Positions 12,470-16,307 of a stretch of DNA of 16,307 nt are shown in pieces. The DNA lies in assembly GCA_964472545.1 (NCBI GenBank), contig CAYYNP010000234.1:1-16307 (forward strand). Direction: 5' to 3'. A model generated the notes under the pieces. The model made no database searches. It saw only the letters and a list, made by a program, of their open reading frames with translations, and had not been told where the DNA came from. The position numbers and the translations under genes were made by a program. Positions within the stretch are counted from its first letter, which is position 1; every line of letters begins with the position of its first letter. This stretch comes from CAYYNP01 sp964472545 (GTDB lineage Bacteria; Planctomycetota; Planctomycetia; Pirellulales; Thermoguttaceae).

Positions 12470-15284
12470 CCTCAGGTTCCTTCCCTTCGCCGGCTGGCGC
12501 TTGCTGTTGCTGCTCGAGTTTCTCGCGGAAGAGCTCGAGCTTCTTGCGGATCAGCCCGGAATGGGGATCGAGTTCGGCGGCCTTGGTCTGCGTCTTCACG
12601 GCGTTTTCGTAGTCGCCCTTGCCGAAGTAGACGTGGGCCAGCGTGTCGTGGTATCCGCCGAAGCCGGGCCGAAGCTGGATCGAACGCTTCGAGTATCGCA
12701 GGGCCTCGTCGAAGTCGCCCTCGGTGTTGCCCACCAGCCAGGCGAACTGGTTGTAGGGGCTGGCGTCGTCGGGTTCCTCGGCGATCTGCTGCCGCAGCGA
12801 GGCCGTTTCGGCCTGGATCAAGCGGAGCGTTTCCTTGCGCTGCCGGGGGTTTTGGCCGGGGAGTTGATAACAGGCGATCAGCACGTCCAGATCGCCCGAA
12901 TCGGCCTGGATCGCCTGGTTCAGCGACGTGCGGCACTTCTCCGCCTCGCCGACGCTCTGCCAGTGACACGCCCGGAAGAAATGCGCCCGGGAGCGCACGG
13001 CCGAGGCCTCCAGCCGGATCAGGCCCGCCATATCGGGGCGGGTCTCGACGAAGACGGTCAGTTTGCGGGCTTCTTCGGCGGCGTTGAAGTCGTCGCCCTG
13101 GTCGTGGAGCATCTCCATCAGGCTCGATTGGGCGGCCATGCGGACGACGAAGTCCGGGCTGCCGGAATCGATCACCTGGCGATACTCGCGCTTCGCCCAC
13201 GCGAACAGCCCGCGATCGCGCAGGCGTCCGGCCGTGAGCCGATGTTCGTTCAGCGATCGGCTGTCGTTGCCCGGGTTGAGTAGCTGCGCCTTGGCGGCAA
13301 TCTCGTCGGCCCGTTGCCGATTGCCCGATTCGGCCAGGGCCTGGGCGTGGGCATAGAGCAGCATCGGGTTGCCGGCGAACCGCATGGCGAAGCGGCCGGC
13401 CAGCGCGTCGACCTCGGCGAAGGCCTTCTGCGCGATCAGACATTCGACCAACTCGCCGAGCGTCTCGACGTCGTCCATGCCCCGATCGACCACCTGCCGA
13501 TACTCCCGCACGGCCCAATCGAACAGCCGCCGCCGCCACAAGACGCGGGCGGTCATGCGGTGGGCGTTGACGTCGGCCGACGCCTTGCCGGGACGAAACG
13601 CCAACGCCTTCTCGGCGGTCTGCTCTGCCTGTTCCGTTTGGCCGCGCTCGCGCTGGGCCTGGGCCAACGTGTAGTGGAGCACGGCGTGGTCGGCAAAGCG
13701 GGGCGTCACGGCCGCGGCCAACTCGTCGACCTCTTCCCACATCGTCTGCTCGACCATGAATTCGAGCAACTCGATCAACGTCACGGTGACCAGCGGGCTG
13801 TCGGCCGCGCCCGTCTCGAAGGCGTGTCGATACTCCCGCATGGCCCACTTCGTCCAGCCGCGGGTGCGCAACGTGCGGGCTACCGCAAGATGCCGCTGCA
13901 GCGCGGCCGGTTCTTCGCCGGGGTTCAACTCCAGCGCACGTTGGGCCGTCGTTTCGGCCTGCTGCGTCTTGCCGGCCCCGGCCTGCGCCCGGGCGTGCGT
14001 ATAGAGCAACATCGGGTCGCCGGCGAACTTGGCGGCGTATCGTTCGGCCAGTTCGTCGGCCTCCTGCCAGGCCTGCCGATCGACGAGCCAATCGAGCCAC
14101 TCGCCCAGCGTAGACGCCACGATCGCGTCGCCGGCCGTGCCGGTCTCGACGATGTGCCGATACTCCCGCCCGGCCCAGTCGAGTTGCCCCCGCGCCCGAA
14201 GTTCCTGGGCCACGGTGCGATGCCTGGTCAACTGGGCCGAAGTCGGCCCCGGATTCAGCAGCAGCGCCAGCGCGACCGTGCGTTCAGCCCGATCGCGGTC
14301 GCCGTGCTCGGCCTCGGCGGCGGCCAGGTCGTAGAGCATGATCGGCTTCTCGGCCAGGCGAGACGTGTGTTTGGCGGCCAACTCGTCGGCGGCGTCGAAC
14401 TCCTTTCGCTCGCCTAGCCACGCGAACAGCTCGGCCAACGTTTCCAGGTTGCCTTTCTCCAACTCCAGCAAACGTTGCATGGCCGCCACGGCCAACGCGT
14501 CGCGATCGAGGTCCCGCAGCACGCGAATCTGCAGACGGACCAGCCGAGCCACGACGTTGGAACTGGTCTGCCCCGGCGCGGCGATCAGCAGCGCATTCTC
14601 GGCGTCGACCAGCTTGGCCCAATCGGCGACGACGGCGTCGGGTTCCTCTGCCGGCGACAGCCACGCCGACAACCAGGCCGGACCCGGCCGATCGCTGCCG
14701 AGCAGATCTTGCCGTACGCGGCCGTTCAATTCGGCGGCCGGCGGATCGTCCTGCGGGAAGTTCTCGATCAGTTCCAGCGCCGCGTGCTTCGACATCAGCA
14801 TCGATTTTTCGTAACGGATCAATCGACACAGCGCGGCCACGCCCGTCCCGTCCGGCAGCGCCGCCAACGCCCGCACGCGGACCAGCTTGGTCGGCATGTT
14901 CTGGGCTTCGTAGTCGGCCAGAATCTCTCGTACCTCGGCCGGATCGTCGGCCTTGCTCCAGTCGACCTGCATCGAGCGCAACAGGAACGCAGCCCGCGAG
15001 GCGACCTCGAGGTTTTCGTGCCGGGTGGCGATACTCAAAGCATCAAACGCCCGATATGAGAGCTTCACCAACTCGGCCTGGGCCTGTTGGCGAATGTGAT
15101 AGTCGCGGTGGCCGAGTTCCTCGATCAAGCGGTCGACCCGCGCCCGCACGTCCTCGGCAGAGGTTTCTGCTTCCTCGGCGGCCGGACAATCCGGCGTCGG
15201 CGTTAACAGCACTGTGAGCGCCAGCACTGCGAGGCATCGGTTGCCACGCCGCAGCAGGCGCAAGGCGAACTGAAGTGGATTCAT
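12444..15284 (-). CDS. Large exported HEAT/TPR-repeat protein
   Basis: A 946-residue protein with a signal peptide at the chosen start (MNPLQFALRLLRRGNRC, then LAVLALTVLLTPTPDCPA). Residues about 45-180 look like HEAT-type helices. Residues about 260-740 hold tandem units of roughly 110 residues, each with a WAxREYR motif (Trp at about 370, 480, 590 and 696) and an MLLYxHAxA helix and LNPG turn. The C-terminus has classical TPRs (ASPYNQFAWLVGN, then SIQLRPG, YHDTLAHVYFGKGDYENAV) and a charged tail. It probably serves as a periplasmic scaffold for protein contacts; no enzymatic motif is present. ATG 15296 is an alternative start. The long in-frame extension further upstream is rejected because it would begin before the likely promoter. 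The end overlaps the hydrolase gene by 26 bases. Confidence 0.87.
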   Translation of the reverse strand: MNPLQFALRLLRRGNRCLAVLALTVLLTPTPDCPAAEEAETSAEDVRARVDRLIEELGHRDYHIRQQAQAELVKLSYRAFDALSIATRHENLEVASRAAFLLRSMQVDWSKADDPAEVREILADYEAQNMPTKLVRVRALAALPDGTGVAALCRLIRYEKSMLMSKHAALELIENFPQDDPPAAELNGRVRQDLLGSDRPGPAWLSAWLSPAEEPDAVVADWAKLVDAENALLIAAPGQTSSNVVARLVRLQIRVLRDLDRDALAVAAMQRLLELEKGNLETLAELFAWLGERKEFDAADELAAKHTSRLAEKPIMLYDLAAAEAEHGDRDRAERTVALALLLNPGPTSAQLTRHRTVAQELRARGQLDWAGREYRHIVETGTAGDAIVASTLGEWLDWLVDRQAWQEADELAERYAAKFAGDPMLLYTHARAQAGAGKTQQAETTAQRALELNPGEEPAALQRHLAVARTLRTRGWTKWAMREYRHAFETGAADSPLVTVTLIELLEFMVEQTMWEEVDELAAAVTPRFADHAVLHYTLAQAQRERGQTEQAEQTAEKALAFRPGKASADVNAHRMTARVLWRRRLFDWAVREYRQVVDRGMDDVETLGELVECLIAQKAFAEVDALAGRFAMRFAGNPMLLYAHAQALAESGNRQRADEIAAKAQLLNPGNDSRSLNEHRLTAGRLRDRGLFAWAKREYRQVIDSGSPDFVVRMAAQSSLMEMLHDQGDDFNAAEEARKLTVFVETRPDMAGLIRLEASAVRSRAHFFRACHWQSVGEAEKCRTSLNQAIQADSGDLDVLIACYQLPGQNPRQRKETLRLIQAETASLRQQIAEEPDDASPYNQFAWLVGNTEGDFDEALRYSKRSIQLRPGFGGYHDTLAHVYFGKGDYENAVKTQTKAAELDPHSGLIRKKLELFREKLEQQQQAPAGEGKEPEDAKRDGSP

Positions 15285-15354
15285 AGCGGCACGCATTCTT
15301 GCGTTGAACGACCGGGGTAGAGACGCACTGAACTGCCGGTGCATCCCACAGGCT

Positions 15355-15360
15355 ATTATA
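15355..15360 (-). promoter_or_regulatory. Possible -10 box upstream of the TPR gene
   Basis: Read on the minus strand this is a perfect TATAAT, set in GC-rich sequence, about 60-70 bases ahead of the likely start codon. The -35 region is poor (TTCGAT-like at 18 bases). If it is used, transcription starts near 15348, and the in-frame ATG at 15344 would have almost no leader, which favours the starts at 15296 or 15284. Confidence 0.45.
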
Positions 15361-15447
15361 CCCCACCCCCGCGGCAAATCGAACGCCACAACCACGGGGC
15401 ACCCTGAAGCATACCCCGGCGAACCCCCTCCACGCAAGCACCAACCG

Positions 15448-16027
<580 letters not shown>

Positions 16028-16098
16028 TTATCCATGCTCCTTACTGGTTGAGTTGGATTGGATCCCCCGCGGTTGTTCTCTCAACACCGACGGACGTA

Positions 16099-16217
16099 CT
16101 TAGAACCGTTCGAGAAACAACTGTCCGATTTCTCCGTGGCGTAAGCTTCCAGCCTGCGGGAGATAGTGCCATCGCAAGCTGGAAGCTTACGCCACTTGTT
16201 TCTCGAGCCGTGCTTAA
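16099..16217. repeat. Nested inverted repeat (hairpin element, copy 2)
   Basis: The inner element is a 23-base near-perfect inverted repeat with arms at 16136-16158 (GTGGCGTAAGCTTCC...) and 16173-16195, loop 14 bases. It matches the repeat at 2439-2503. An outer inverted repeat surrounds it: TCGAGAAACAA at 16110-16120 and TTGTTTCTCGA at 16196-16206, with weaker pairing out to CTTA at 16099 and TAAG at 16217. A 15-base stretch on the left side is unpaired. No transposase is encoded. It lies upstream of the thioredoxin-like gene. Confidence 0.75.
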
Positions 16218-16276
16218 GAGGATTCTTCGCCTGGACGGCTCCCACGGCAAGGTCTTCTTCGCGCAGCCCGCTGACC

Positions 16277-16307
16277 GAGCCCCCAGCCCCGAGCCCCCAG
16301 CCCCGAG
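16277..16307. repeat. Heptanucleotide tandem repeat at the window end
   Basis: Units GAGCCCC, CAGCCCC, GAGCCCC, CAGCCCC and a partial GAG run to the last base. Like the array at 15448-15489 it alternates two 7-base forms (14-base period), but the sequence is unrelated. It may continue beyond the window. Confidence 0.8.

Noticed and set aside
16041..16250. Small minus-strand open frame with GVSFQLAM
   Set aside because: It is encoded by the hairpin repeat itself; a similar VSFQLA peptide appears over the other repeat copy near 2490.

Overview
The window looks like chromosomal DNA of a planctomycete, most likely of the Pirellulales type. The supporting marks are high-GC codon use, an N-terminal FERLEDRRMLSA export motif, a dockerin-like C-terminus, PEP-CTERM sorting signals with PEP followed by a hydrophobic stretch and an Arg cluster, and many intergenic hairpin repeats. 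This assignment is inferred from these features; no marker gene was available to test it.

Layout. Positions 1-1783 (minus strand) hold three small secreted-protein genes: a truncated or frameshifted LamG-like gene at the window edge, an intact C-type-lectin PEP-CTERM protein, and a PEP-CTERM gene split by a frameshift. The last two share a conserved 5' leader. Positions 1784-2572 carry no gene but contain an array of short perfect palindromes and a diverged hairpin repeat. On the plus strand, 2573-4597 encodes glutamine-dependent NAD+ synthetase. An inverted repeat and then a textbook promoter/operator follow, leading into a compact plus-strand cluster (4786-9744): an NrtR-type Nudix/winged-helix regulator, nicotinamidase, RNA 2'-phosphotransferase KptA/Tpt1, an SPFH protein resembling the shoulder and cap of the eukaryotic major vault protein, a bacterial-type poly(ADP-ribose) glycohydrolase macrodomain, and an ADP-ribosylglycohydrolase. 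From 9814 to the end genes are on the minus strand: a secreted metallophosphatase with a dockerin-like tail, an alpha/beta hydrolase overlapping a large exported HEAT/TPR protein, and an exported thioredoxin-like protein flanked by two heptanucleotide tandem repeats.

How it fits together. The central cluster forms a logical NAD+/ADP-ribose circuit. KptA consumes NAD+ to strip 2'-phosphates from RNA and releases nicotinamide and a cyclic phosphate of ADP-ribose. The macrodomain and ADP-ribosylglycohydrolase release or process ADP-ribose. PncA converts nicotinamide to nicotinate, and NadE performs the last step back to NAD+. ADP-ribose is the known effector that releases NrtR from DNA, and a 21-bp palindrome of the expected type lies between the -35 and -10 boxes. 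The vault-like protein in the middle is the least explained part and the most interesting. It recalls the eukaryotic vault, which carries its own PARP, although no ADP-ribosyltransferase is present in this window.
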